DNA of 55,909 nucleotides from Aeriscardovia sp040773385 (GTDB taxonomy: Bacteria; Actinomycetota; Actinomycetes; Actinomycetales; Bifidobacteriaceae). The stretch lies in contig JAXGWH010000007.1 of NCBI GenBank assembly GCA_040773385.1, forward strand, positions 1 to 55,909, written 5' to 3'. Made by a program: the position numbers and the translations under genes. This document shows positions 43,008-55,335 of the stretch, one piece after another; position 1 is the first letter of the stretch, and every line of letters begins with the position of its first letter. A model generated the notes under the pieces. The model made no database searches. It worked only from the letters and a program-made list of their open reading frames with translations, and was not told where the DNA came from.

Positions 43008-43984
43008 CACTCGGCCCTCCCGTTCTTGCGCACATCCTCCGCCCCTGCGGCCGCCTCCTGGGTGACGGGCAGACGGCCCGCCTCCTCCTCGCGGTCGGAG
43101 ACGGTCACGTTGAGGCCGTGCCGCCGCAGCCGGTCGGCGAGCGCGCCGGCCATGACGATGGAGCGGTGCTGGCCGCCCGTGCAGCCGATGGCGATGGTGA
43201 CGAAATGCTTGTCCTCGCGCGAGTAGCCGTCGATGGCGGTCATGAGCGCGTCGGAATAATCGTCGAGAAATCGCTTTGCGCCATGGGAGGCGAGCACGTA
43301 GTCGCGCACGGGGGCGTCGTGGCCGGTCAGATGGCGCATTCTGGGCACCCAGTAGGGGTTGGGAAGAAAACGCACGTCCGCCACGAAGTCCGCGTCGGTG
43401 GGCAGGCCGTATTTGAAACCGAAACTGAAGATGTGCACGGAGACGGTTGTCGGCCCTTTGCCCACGAGCGACTCATACAGACGGGTGGAGAGCTGGTGGA
43501 TGGTCATGTCGGACGTGTCGATGACGATGTCGGCGTGTGCCTTGAGGCCGCGCAGCAGCTCGCGCTCCTCGGTGATCCCGTCGAGCAGCGTGCCCCCGTG
43601 CTGGAGCGGGTGGGGGCGACGGACCATCTCGTAGCGCCGTACGAGCACCTGGTCGGAGCAGTCGAGGAAGAGGATGCGGGTGCGCACGCCGAGCCCGCGC
43701 AGATGGTCGAGCACGTGCGAAAGGCCGCGGAAGTACTTCTTGCTGCGCACGTCGATGACCGCGCAGAGCTTGCGGATGGCCGAGTCGGAGCTCGTCATCA
43801 TATCGACGAGCGGGATGAGCATGTTGGGCGGCAGGTTGTCGACCACGTACCAGCCCATGTCTTCGAGAGAGTCGGCGGCGTGCGTGCGGCCCGCGCCGGA
43901 CATGCCGGTGACGAGCAGCACCTCGAACCCATCGGCGGAGATGGTCGTCGGGTTGCCGTCCTCGCTCAGATCCACGTCCGTCAT
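43007..43984 (-). CDS. rapZ: RNase adapter / nucleotide-binding protein RapZ
   Basis: The 325-aa protein has an N-terminal P-loop (VLLVTGMSGAGRTHAADSLED) and the C-terminal domain with FSFGFKYGLPTDADFVADVRF and IAIGCTGGQHRS. In E. coli RapZ senses glucosamine-6-phosphate and directs sRNA decay; in Gram-positives, where those sRNAs are absent, it is tied to UDP-GlcNAc control. It overlaps uvrC by 4 bases (ATGA) and yvcK by one, so all three are co-translated. Confidence 0.94.
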   Translation of the reverse strand: MTDVDLSEDGNPTTISADGFEVLLVTGMSGAGRTHAADSLEDMGWYVVDNLPPNMLIPLVDMMTSSDSAIRKLCAVIDVRSKKYFRGLSHVLDHLRGLGVRTRILFLDCSDQVLVRRYEMVRRPHPLQHGGTLLDGITEERELLRGLKAHADIVIDTSDMTIHQLSTRLYESLVGKGPTTVSVHIFSFGFKYGLPTDADFVADVRFLPNPYWVPRMRHLTGHDAPVRDYVLASHGAKRFLDDYSDALMTAIDGYSREDKHFVTIAIGCTGGQHRSIVMAGALADRLRRHGLNVTVSDREEEAGRLPVTQEAAAGAEDVRKNGRAE

Positions 43985-46716
43985 GCCGCGCTCCTTCCAG
44001 AGCTGTTCGCCCGATCCTGTTCCCCTGTGTCCGTCACCGGGGTACCGTCACCTGTTTTATCATCCGCGGCGTGCAGTGCGTCGTAGATCTGCCGCGCCTT
44101 CTTCGGCCCGATGCCTTTGACCTGCTCGATCTGGTCGACGCCTGCCTCGCGGATCTTCCTCATGGAGCCGAAATGGGCGCGCAGACGCCTCGCATAGGCC
44201 GGCCCGACGCCGGGCACCGCGTCGAGGGCGGAAGAGATCTGCCCCTTGCGCCGGCGCGTGCGATGGTAGGTGATGGCGAAACGGTGCGACTCGTCGCGCA
44301 CCCGCTGCAGCAGGTACATGCCCTGCGACTGGCGGTCGAGGATGAGCGGGTAGTCCTCCCCCGGCAGCCACACCTCCTCGAGCCGCTTGGCGAGCCCGCA
44401 TACCGCCACATCATGCACGCCGCAGTCGTCGAGCGCCTTCTCGACGGCCCTGACCTGGCCGGCGCCGCCGTCGACGACGATGAGGTTGGGTTTATAGGCG
44501 AAGTGGTGGGTGTTCGTGTCCTGCTGGATGATCTCGTCGGTACGGTCGGCGCCTTCCGAGCCGGAGACGACGGTGACGACCTTCTTCTGCCCCTGGCCGG
44601 CCCTGCCACCGGTGACGGCATCCTCGGCACGCTCGATCCGGCGCTCCGCCTCGATGGAGTCGCCCGAGTCGCCGGCGATGTTGCCATGGCGGAAACGGCG
44701 GGTCATCGTCTGGTAGAGCGCGGAGAGGTCGTCGAGCGAGGTGTCACGGCCGGTGCCGCCCTTGATGGAAAAGCGCCGGTATTCCGATCGGCGGGCCATC
44801 CCGTCCTCGAACACGACCATCGAGGCGACCTGATAGCCTCCGCCCGCCGCATTGGACACATCGTAGCCCTCGATGCGCAGCGGAGCCTCGGGCAGGCCGA
44901 GCTGCTCCTTGATGTCGTTCATCGCCTCCTGCCGGGCGGCCAGGCTCGACGTGCGCCGTGCCTTCGACTGCGCGAGGGCGAGGCGGGCGTTCTTGTCGGC
45001 GCGGTCCATGAGGTTCTTCTTGTCACCCCTCTGCGCGGTGCGGATGGTGACCTTCGAGCCGCGAAGCCCGGTCAGCCATGCCTCGAGCCGGGCCCTGTCA
45101 TCGGGCAGGACGGGGACGATGATCTCCGGTGGCACGGGCGCCGAATCGGAGAACAGGTCGACACGGCCGGTGACGGCCTCGCGCTCGTGGCGGCGGCGTG
45201 TGGAGGCCGCCCGGCTCTCCTGCGTGGTGGCGCCGAGGTCCTCGGCCCCGGAGACCGCGTCGCGCTGCGTGCTGATGTCCAGCGCGGGCCGGGTGCTTCT
45301 CACCGGGGTCATCGACACCGTCCCGGCCGCCGATCCTCCGCCGGCCACCGGTGCCACGGACGTCCCGCCCGCCGGTGCCACGGACGTTCCTGAGGTGCCG
45401 TCCGTCGGGGTCTCCGCCTGCTCCTGCCGTGCCGCCTGCTCGTCCACCTGCCCCTCGCGCCGAGAGTCGTCCTCGATCTGCGAGTACACCTGGCTGATCA
45501 TGTCGGACATGAGCGCCGCGTCGGAGACGTCCTCCACCTTCTCCACGCTCCAGTTGCGCTCGCCGCGGATGGTGCCCGAACGCACGAAGAACGCGTGGAC
45601 GCTCGCCTCCAGCTCGTCGCCCGCGTAGCCGAACACGTCGGCGTCGACGTTGTCGGAGAAGACGACACCGTTCTCCTGGATGACCCCGTTCATGGCGGTG
45701 ATCTGGTCGCGCAGCCGGGCGGCCTTCTCGAAGTCGAGCTGTTCGGCGGCCTCGCCCATCTGCCGGCGCAGGCCGGAGATATAGCGCTCCCCCACGCGCC
45801 CGGTGAGCACGGCGGTGAGCTTCTTCATCATGTCCCGGTGCTCGGCGGGGCTGACCGCCCCCACGCACGGCGCGCTGCACTTGCCGATCGAGTAGAGCAG
45901 GCAGGGCCTGCCCTCCTTGCGGGCGCGGGCGAACCGGTTGGGCGTGCACGTGCGCACGGGAAAGGTCTTGAGCAGGGAATCGAGCGAGCGGCGCAGGTCG
46001 TAGGCGCGTGTGTACGGGCCGAAATACCGTGTCTTCTGCGTGCGCTGGGAGCGTGTGATCCAGATGCGCGGGATCTCCTCACCGAACGAGACGGCCAGAT
46101 ACGGGTACGTCTTGTCGTCACGGAACACGACGTTGAAGCGCGGGTCGAACTCCTTGATCCACGTGTATTCGAGGGTGAGCGCCTCCATCTCGGTGCCGAC
46201 GACGGTCCACTCGAGCGAACGGCCGGTAAGGACCATCGCCTGCGTCTTGGGCTGCAGCTGGGACAGCGGCTGGAAATAGTAGGTGAGCCGCTGTCGCAGG
46301 TTCTTCGCCTTGCCGACGTAGATCACACGGCCGGCGCCGTCACGCCACTTGTAGACGCCGGGATAGGTGGGGATATCGCCGGTGGCGGGGCGGAAGGCGT
46401 CGCGCGAGTCGCCCAGCAGCGGCTCGCCGTTGCGGTTCTTGCCCGGTTTGGCGGGATCCTCATAGGGGGCGATGACACGCTTCCGCCCGGTCTTCGGATC
46501 TGTGACGGTGCGGGCCGTGGCGCTGATACCGTGCACGGCGAGATCCTTGGTGGTCGAGCCGGCGCCGACGGTGACGCCGGTGTGGTGGCCAGTCAGCGGC
46601 GCGGGCGTCTCGTCGTGCGAGGTCATTCCCGCCGCCGCGCCGCCCTGGCGCAGCAGCTCGCGGGCTGTTTTCCGCCAGACATCGTCCGAATGCTTCTCCA
46701 CGAACCCGTTCGTCAT
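43981..46716 (-). CDS. uvrC: Excinuclease ABC subunit C, enlarged
   Basis: UvrC makes both incisions in nucleotide excision repair. A non-conserved N-terminus (residues 1 to about 112) precedes the GIY-YIG nuclease (YPGVYKWRDGAGRVIYVGKA). The UVR helix pair (MGEAAEQLDFEKAARLRDQI) follows, then an insertion of about 120 residues (410-528, with GGTSVAPAGGTSVAPVAGG), the RNase H-like nuclease (RIEGYDVSN and LIVVDGGAGQ), and HhH motifs (VPGVGPAYARRLRAHF). At 911 aa it is about 300 longer than E. coli UvrC. ATG at 46716 follows AGGAGGCGGAG. It is not coupled to uvrA (191-bp gap, nothing notable inside) and lacks a LexA box. Confidence 0.94.
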   Translation of the reverse strand: MTNGFVEKHSDDVWRKTARELLRQGGAAAGMTSHDETPAPLTGHHTGVTVGAGSTTKDLAVHGISATARTVTDPKTGRKRVIAPYEDPAKPGKNRNGEPLLGDSRDAFRPATGDIPTYPGVYKWRDGAGRVIYVGKAKNLRQRLTYYFQPLSQLQPKTQAMVLTGRSLEWTVVGTEMEALTLEYTWIKEFDPRFNVVFRDDKTYPYLAVSFGEEIPRIWITRSQRTQKTRYFGPYTRAYDLRRSLDSLLKTFPVRTCTPNRFARARKEGRPCLLYSIGKCSAPCVGAVSPAEHRDMMKKLTAVLTGRVGERYISGLRRQMGEAAEQLDFEKAARLRDQITAMNGVIQENGVVFSDNVDADVFGYAGDELEASVHAFFVRSGTIRGERNWSVEKVEDVSDAALMSDMISQVYSQIEDDSRREGQVDEQAARQEQAETPTDGTSGTSVAPAGGTSVAPVAGGGSAAGTVSMTPVRSTRPALDISTQRDAVSGAEDLGATTQESRAASTRRRHEREAVTGRVDLFSDSAPVPPEIIVPVLPDDRARLEAWLTGLRGSKVTIRTAQRGDKKNLMDRADKNARLALAQSKARRTSSLAARQEAMNDIKEQLGLPEAPLRIEGYDVSNAAGGGYQVASMVVFEDGMARRSEYRRFSIKGGTGRDTSLDDLSALYQTMTRRFRHGNIAGDSGDSIEAERRIERAEDAVTGGRAGQGQKKVVTVVSGSEGADRTDEIIQQDTNTHHFAYKPNLIVVDGGAGQVRAVEKALDDCGVHDVAVCGLAKRLEEVWLPGEDYPLILDRQSQGMYLLQRVRDESHRFAITYHRTRRRKGQISSALDAVPGVGPAYARRLRAHFGSMRKIREAGVDQIEQVKGIGPKKARQIYDALHAADDKTGDGTPVTDTGEQDRANSSGRSAA

Positions 46717-46907
46717 CTCCGCCTCCTCTCCGTCACATCACTTTCGTCTCATCATCGGTCCCGACGTCACCGCTTCCGAGCGTAATGATTCCGGCATCAC
46801 CGGTTCAAACGACGGTCTCCAGAACCCCTGCTGATGACGGACCGATGCTGATCCCATCTGACCAGCCGGCCCCTGAGCCATACTGTCCGGACTGACACCG
46901 ACTCCGT

Positions 46908-49991
<3,084 letters not shown>

Positions 49992-50118
49992 CGTCGCGTC
50001 CTTCCCTGTTCTTCCTTGTGCTTCCTCGTGCCGTATGCGGTCTGTCCTCAGAAACCTGTCCCCAGAAGTCTGTCCCCAGAAGTCTGTCCCGATAAAACTG
50101 TTTCAAAAGCCTGTTCTA

Positions 50119-50159
50119 AGAATAGCTGTCCGACGATCTATTTTCGAACACCTGTTCGA
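50119..50159 (-). promoter_or_regulatory. uvrA promoter with LexA-type SOS box
   Basis: The perfect palindrome TCGAACAGGTGTTCGA (minus strand, 50144-50159) overlaps a possible -35 (TTCGAA) spaced 18 bases from a -10 (TATTCT, 50119-50124). LexA binding here would block the promoter. Between it and uvrA lie short CTGTCCCCAGAAGT direct repeats (about 50045-50095). Confidence 0.8.
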
Positions 50160-50278
50160 CGTTCCTCTCCCGGCGAGAAAACAGAGATGACACGGAATGC
50201 CGGTCATGTCATCGCATGACCCCTGCCTCTGTCCGCGACGCACCACGGTCTGTCGGCGGACCTGTCACCGCGGGTCTG

Positions 50279-52372
50279 TCACTCCCGCAGATCCGGCTCC
50301 GCCCACGGCAGATGCATGATCTCCGGCACCCTGTCCCACGGCACCGGATAGCCCGCCCCATGGGCGCAGAACACGGACCCGTGCGGGTTGTCGAGATCGG
50401 ACACGGGGTCATAACCAATCTCCCGGATGACCGGCATCGGGTCGGCAACGGGCCGCGAGCCGTCGGGCGTCAGCTCGAGCGAAGCCTCGCCGTGGCTGTA
50501 GGCACGGGCCTCGCGGGCATAGCCCTGCAACGCGGCGGCCGGTGCGGAGCCCTCGAGCATCGCCCGCCCTGCCGGTGCACCGCCCAGTGTGATCCTCGCG
50601 CCCCTGCGCTGCAGGTCGTTCATCGCCCGTCCCACAAGGTTCTCGGGCAGTTCGAGACGGAACGCCTGCCATGGCTCGAGCAGCACGACACCACCGGTAT
50701 CGTCGTCGCCCCCACGGGCGCGCAGCGTCATGAGCCCCTGGCGCACCGCCCGGTCCGCGGCCTGGCGGAAATCCCCGCCCACCGTGTGCACGTTGCTCTC
50801 CCGTGCCGCCACGAGCGTGATGGCCACGTCGGTGAGCGGCGAGCCGGTGAGCACCCCGACAGGGGTATGGGCGGAAAGGCGGGAGAGGATCTGGTGCTGC
50901 CATGAGGCGGCGAGCTCGTCCGTCGACAGCGCCGAGCGGACGGTGATACCGGAGCCGCGCGGGCCGGGGTCGAGGCGCACGTGCACCTCCGCATAGTGGC
51001 GCAGCGGTTCGAAGTGACCCACGCCCTCGACCGGCGTGTCGATGGTCTCCGAATAGAGCACGCGGGGCTTGCCGAACGAGGCGGCGATGCCGAACCTGTC
51101 GGACAGCTCGGAGGTGAGGACCTCCTCCTCCAGATCGCCCATGAGCGAGACGACGAGCCGGGCGTCATCGCCTGTGCCCTGCCAGCGCGGGTCAAGGAGC
51201 GGTTCCTCGTCAGCCAGCTCGCGCACCGCCTGTTCGAGCGCCCGCGGGTCGGTCCCCGGCGCCTCGATGCTGCTCTGTAGGACCGGCCGCACGAGCGGCG
51301 CGCCCGAGCCTGTGCCGATCCCCTGCCCCGCGCGGGTGGAGACGGGTCCGGTGACGGTGGCGACACCGCCCGCGCCCACCTGACGCACCGTGGTGAAATG
51401 AGACCCGTCATAAAGGCGGATCTGATCGGCCTTCTGCCCAGGGAGGATCTCCTGCTTGGCAGTGAGCGTGCCGGAGAGCACCCGCAGCCAGGTGAGCCGC
51501 TCGCCGTCCTCATGGCAGACGCGGAACACGCGTGCGGAGAAGCCGGCATCCCTGTCTGCGGCGGCGAACCTGGGCGTCACCCACCGGGTGAGCGCGTCGA
51601 GCAGCCCGTCCACGCCGGCCAGACGCAGCGCCGAGCCGAAGAACACGGGGAATGCCTGCCATTGCGCCACCAGCCCCCGGATCTGGGAGGCGTCCAGCGT
51701 CCCTTTTTCAAGATAGGAATCGATGAGACGGTCATCGGCGGAGGCCATCTGTTCGAGGCTCTCGTCGGGGATCAGAGAGATCGCCCGGGCGTCTGTCAGG
51801 ACAGCCTCATCATCCGCACGGGCCCCTTCTCTCGGCTTTTTCCGCGTGTGATCGGCATCGCCTTCAGCGTCGTCGCCCATGTCTGCCTGCCCGCCTGGCA
51901 CCGGCACGAACGGCACGATCTGCGAGGAAAACTCGTCCTGCAGGCTCTTCAGCACACGGGCGGGGTCCGCGCCGAGCGCGTCGCATTTGTTCACAAAGAC
52001 CAGGATCGGCACCGACAGACGGTCCAGAAGACGCCACAACAGCCGCGTGGACGCCTGGATGCCGTCCGCCGCCGAGACGACGAGCACGGCCGCGTCCAGC
52101 ACCGGCAGCACGGACTCGGCGCTCGCCGCGAAATCGGCATGGCCCGGGGTGTCGAGCAGGGTCACGGTCCCGCCCTCGCCGCGCAGCACCGCCTCGTGCG
52201 GGAAGATGGTGATCCCCCGCCGTTTCTCGAGCGCGTCCGTGTCGAGGAAGGCGTCGCCGTCGTCCACGCGGCCCGGCCTGCGCAGCATGCCCGCACGGTA
52301 GAGCAGCGCCTCGGAGAGCGTGGTCTTGCCCGCGTCCACATGCGCGACGATCCCTGCGACGATATCTGCCAT
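50279..52372 (-). CDS. Tet(M)/EF-G-like translational GTPase
   Basis: The 697-aa protein has the full domain order of ribosomal protection proteins: G domain with AHVDAGKTTLSEALLY (G1), RRGITI (G2), LLDTPGHADF (G3), NKCD (G4), then EF-G-like domains II, III, IV (RGSGITVRSALS) and V. It resembles Tet(M)/Tet(W)/OtrA in layout, but an acidic insertion follows the G4 region (residues about 160-205) and the C-terminus has an extra 45 residues. GC content and codon use match the chromosome, and no mobile element flanks it, so I take it as a native factor that may rescue stalled ribosomes rather than an acquired resistance gene. Start ATG 52372 lacks a clear ribosome-binding site. Confidence 0.78.
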   Translation of the reverse strand: MADIVAGIVAHVDAGKTTLSEALLYRAGMLRRPGRVDDGDAFLDTDALEKRRGITIFPHEAVLRGEGGTVTLLDTPGHADFAASAESVLPVLDAAVLVVSAADGIQASTRLLWRLLDRLSVPILVFVNKCDALGADPARVLKSLQDEFSSQIVPFVPVPGGQADMGDDAEGDADHTRKKPREGARADDEAVLTDARAISLIPDESLEQMASADDRLIDSYLEKGTLDASQIRGLVAQWQAFPVFFGSALRLAGVDGLLDALTRWVTPRFAAADRDAGFSARVFRVCHEDGERLTWLRVLSGTLTAKQEILPGQKADQIRLYDGSHFTTVRQVGAGGVATVTGPVSTRAGQGIGTGSGAPLVRPVLQSSIEAPGTDPRALEQAVRELADEEPLLDPRWQGTGDDARLVVSLMGDLEEEVLTSELSDRFGIAASFGKPRVLYSETIDTPVEGVGHFEPLRHYAEVHVRLDPGPRGSGITVRSALSTDELAASWQHQILSRLSAHTPVGVLTGSPLTDVAITLVAARESNVHTVGGDFRQAADRAVRQGLMTLRARGGDDDTGGVVLLEPWQAFRLELPENLVGRAMNDLQRRGARITLGGAPAGRAMLEGSAPAAALQGYAREARAYSHGEASLELTPDGSRPVADPMPVIREIGYDPVSDLDNPHGSVFCAHGAGYPVPWDRVPEIMHLPWAEPDLRE

Positions 52373-52631
52373 ATTTGTATTGTGCCCCGCCAGTCAAACA
52401 GACTCCGGTCGGCAGACCCCTGCACCGTGGGAGATCATCCCATCTGGCGCATACCGCCGAAAACACACTGCGTCACTCCCGCCCACACACCACAGGCGAC
52501 CATCGTCATGGTCCGGCCGTCCCATGCCGCCCGCCTGCCGGGCCCATCGTCATCGGTCGCACCGCTTTTCCGCCGCGGGCACACGGTCACAACGGCCCGG
52601 TACGCTGTAAAGGTTTGAAAAGGGGGATTTC

Positions 52632-54233
52632 ATGGGGATCGAGGCACAGGATCTGGAGATCCGTATCGGCGCGAGGCTCCTGCTCGCGCCCACCACCTTC
52701 CACGTGGAGAACGGCGACCACATCGGCCTCGTGGGCCGCAACGGCGCCGGCAAGACGACGCTCACCCGCGTCATCACCGGCGAGATGCTCCCCGCCGGCG
52801 GGTCGGTGCACGTCAAGGGCAAACTCGGTTATCTGCCGCAGACCACCAAGGCCGGCGACCAGAACGAGATCGCCCTCGACCGCATCATGGACGCCCGCGA
52901 CATCGGCAAACTCATCGCCCGGCTGCGCAAGACCGAGAAAGAGATGACGAGCCCCGACCCCAAGGTCATGGAGAAGGCGATGAAGCGCTACGACCGTGCG
53001 CTCGCCGAGTTTGACAACGCGGGCGGTTACGCGGCACAGGCGGACGCCATCAAGATGGGCGTGGCCCTCGGCATCGAGGAGAAGACGCTGCGCCAGCCGC
53101 TGCACAACCTCTCCGGCGGCCAGCGCCGCCGCATCGAGCTGGCACGCATCCTCTTCTCCGACTCCGACACGCTCATCCTCGACGAGCCCACCAACCATCT
53201 CGACGCGGACTCCATCGAGTGGCTGCGCGGCTATCTGCAGCACTTCCAGGGCGGCTGGCTCGTCATCTCCCATTCCACCGAGCTGCTCGGCGAGACGGTC
53301 AACCGCGTGTGGCACCTCGACGCGCGCACCGGCACCATCTCCATGTACAACCTCTGCTGGCAGGCCTACCTCAAGCAGCGCGCCGCCGACGAGGCGAGGA
53401 TCCGCCGCGAGCGCGAGGTGGCGGAGAAGAAGGCCGACCGCCTCATGAAGGAGGGCATCCGCCTGCACGCCAAGGCCACGAAGGCCGTGGCCGCGCAGCA
53501 GATGATCCGCCGCGCCCAGAGACTGCTCGCCCAGACGCAGCCGGTGGAGCGGGCGGAGAAAGTGGCGGACCTGCGCTTCCCCACCCCGGCCCCGTGCGGC
53601 CGCACACCGATCATGGCGGAGAACATCTCCAAGACGTTCGGCTCCAACGAGGTGTTCAGCGGCATCGACCTGGCCATCGACCGCGGCTCGAAGGTCGTCA
53701 TCCTCGGCGAGAACGGCGCGGGCAAGACCACCACGCTGCGCATCCTCGCAGGCCAGGAGAAGAGCGACACGGGCCGGGTGGTCTACGGCCACGGATGCAA
53801 GATCGGCTATTTCGCCCAGGAGCACGACACGCTCGACAACAACGCGACCGTGCTGGAGAACCTGCAGTTCGTCGCCCCTGACCTCGACAACACGCAGGCC
53901 CGCACGATCCTCGGCTCGTTCCTGTTCTCCGGCGAGGACGCGGACAAGCCTACGAAGGTGCTCTCCGGCGGCGAGAAGACGCGCCTCGCCCTGGCGACGC
54001 TCGTGACGAGCCGGGCGAACGTGCTGCTGCTCGACGAGCCGACGAACAACCTCGATCCGCAGTCGCGCGACCAGGTGCTCTCGGCCATCCACAAGTATGA
54101 GGGCGCCATCGTGCTCGTCACCCATGACGAGGGCGCGGTACAGGCGCTCAAGCCCGAGCGCGTGCTGCTGCTGCCCGACGGCGACGAGGACCTGTGGAGC
54201 GACGACTATCTCGATCTCGTCGCGCTGGAGTGA
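52632..54233 (+). CDS. ABC-F family ATPase (ribosome-acting)
   Basis: The 533-aa protein has two ABC domains and no membrane helices. Domain 1 has GLVGRNGAGKTTLTRV and LSGGQRRRIELARILF with DEPTNHLDAD; domain 2 has ILGENGAGKTTTLRI and LSGGEKTRLALATL with DEPTNNLD. A charged helical linker (RIRREREVAEKKADRLMKEG) joins them. ABC-F proteins act on ribosomes in translation control or antibiotic protection. Start ATG 52632 has AAGGGGG upstream. It diverges from the Tet(M)-like GTPase, so two ribosome-directed factors share a 259-bp promoter region. A hairpin follows. Confidence 0.9.
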   Translation: MGIEAQDLEIRIGARLLLAPTTFHVENGDHIGLVGRNGAGKTTLTRVITGEMLPAGGSVHVKGKLGYLPQTTKAGDQNEIALDRIMDARDIGKLIARLRKTEKEMTSPDPKVMEKAMKRYDRALAEFDNAGGYAAQADAIKMGVALGIEEKTLRQPLHNLSGGQRRRIELARILFSDSDTLILDEPTNHLDADSIEWLRGYLQHFQGGWLVISHSTELLGETVNRVWHLDARTGTISMYNLCWQAYLKQRAADEARIRREREVAEKKADRLMKEGIRLHAKATKAVAAQQMIRRAQRLLAQTQPVERAEKVADLRFPTPAPCGRTPIMAENISKTFGSNEVFSGIDLAIDRGSKVVILGENGAGKTTTLRILAGQEKSDTGRVVYGHGCKIGYFAQEHDTLDNNATVLENLQFVAPDLDNTQARTILGSFLFSGEDADKPTKVLSGGEKTRLALATLVTSRANVLLLDEPTNNLDPQSRDQVLSAIHKYEGAIVLVTHDEGAVQALKPERVLLLPDGDEDLWSDDYLDLVALE

Positions 54234-54282
54234 GCCGGGGACAGATCCGGACCGATCGTCGGGATCGACCGACCCACCGAAT

Positions 54283-54307
54283 CATTCCGGCGATGACCGC
54301 CGGAATG
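54283..54307 (+). terminator. Hairpin after the ABC-F gene
   Basis: CATTCCGGCG and its complement form a perfect 10-bp stem with a 5-base loop, with CTTTTCCC some 13 bases later. It is a probable terminator between the ABC-F and LysR genes. Confidence 0.65.
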
Positions 54308-54348
54308 CCGGAAGAACCGTCTTTTCCCGTCCTGTGTAGGGTTGAAGT

Positions 54349-55293
54349 ATGACACTGCTGCAGTTGCGCTACGCTGTCAAGATCGCCGAGGCCGGCTCGA
54401 TGAACGAGGCCAGCCATCAGCTCTATGTCTCGCAGCCCACCCTCTCCTCGGCCGTCGGCGACCTCGAGAAGGAACTGGGGATCACCATCTTCACGCGCAC
54501 CACGCAGGGCATCAGTCTCACCCCCGACGGGGCGAAGTTCCTCATGTACGCCCGTCAGGTGCTCGACCAGGCGCAGGTGCTGGAAAACCGCTTCACCAAG
54601 ACGGCCCACCGCGAACAGATCACCACCGTCTCCACACAGCATTACATCTTCACCGTCGAGGCGTTCGCCCGGCTCGTCAAGGAGATCGGCCCGCGTCTGG
54701 GCGACTACGAGTTCACCCTGCGCGAGACGCGCACCCGCGACATCCTCGACCAGGTGGCCCAGCTGCGCAGCGAGATCGGCATCCTGTTCCTCTCCGACTA
54801 CAACCGTGAGGTGCTCGGCGGCCTCATCCGCACGCGCCGCCTGGAGTTCCACCCCGTCTTCCGCGTGCGCCCGCATGTGTTCCTCTCGCGGGCCAACCCG
54901 CTCTCGCGCAAGAAGAGCCTCACGCTCGCCGATCTGGCGGACCTGCCGTTCCTGCGCTACGAGCAGGGCGACTCGGGCAGCCTCTTCTTCGCCGAGGAGC
55001 CGGTCTGGCCGGAGCATGCCAAAAGCCTCATCACCGTGGCCGACCGCGGCACGATGCTCAACCTCATCTCGGCGGTCAACGGGTTCACCGTCTCCACGGG
55101 CGTCATCAACGACGATCCGCGCACCGGCAGCATCGTCGCCGTCCCGCTCGAGACGCCGGTCTCGATGGTGGTGGGCTGGATCTCCTCGAAACGCGCCCGG
55201 CTCTCCCCCGGCGCGATCGCCTATGTGCGCAGCCTGCGCCGCGTGGTCCAGGCAAAGGGCTTCGAGCTCATGGACGGGTCGACGAAATTCTGA
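54349..55293 (+). CDS. LysR-family transcriptional regulator
   Basis: The 314-aa protein has the LysR HTH in residues 1-60 (LQLRYAVKIAEAGSMNEASHQLYVSQPTLSS with DLEKELG), then a two-lobed effector domain. The order LRETRTRDILDQVAQLRSEIGILFL and the long second lobe resemble regulators of amino-acid or sulfur metabolism in Gram-positives such as CpsY, but the target is not known. It points towards pyrI, which is convergent. GGGTTGAAGT precedes the ATG at 54349. Just past the stop, GGCCCTGACCAGC is repeated in tandem (55293-55323). Confidence 0.9.
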   Translation: MTLLQLRYAVKIAEAGSMNEASHQLYVSQPTLSSAVGDLEKELGITIFTRTTQGISLTPDGAKFLMYARQVLDQAQVLENRFTKTAHREQITTVSTQHYIFTVEAFARLVKEIGPRLGDYEFTLRETRTRDILDQVAQLRSEIGILFLSDYNREVLGGLIRTRRLEFHPVFRVRPHVFLSRANPLSRKKSLTLADLADLPFLRYEQGDSGSLFFAEEPVWPEHAKSLITVADRGTMLNLISAVNGFTVSTGVINDDPRTGSIVAVPLETPVSMVVGWISSKRARLSPGAIAYVRSLRRVVQAKGFELMDGSTKF

Positions 55294-55335
55294 GGCCCTG
55301 ACCAGCGGCCCTGACCAGCGGCCCCCAGACAAATC

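Noticed and set aside
50279..52372. Acquired tetracycline-resistance gene
   Set aside because: Base composition matches the chromosome, no mobile genes flank it, and it carries an internal acidic insertion and extra C-terminus unlike mobile Tet proteins; only a family resemblance can be claimed.
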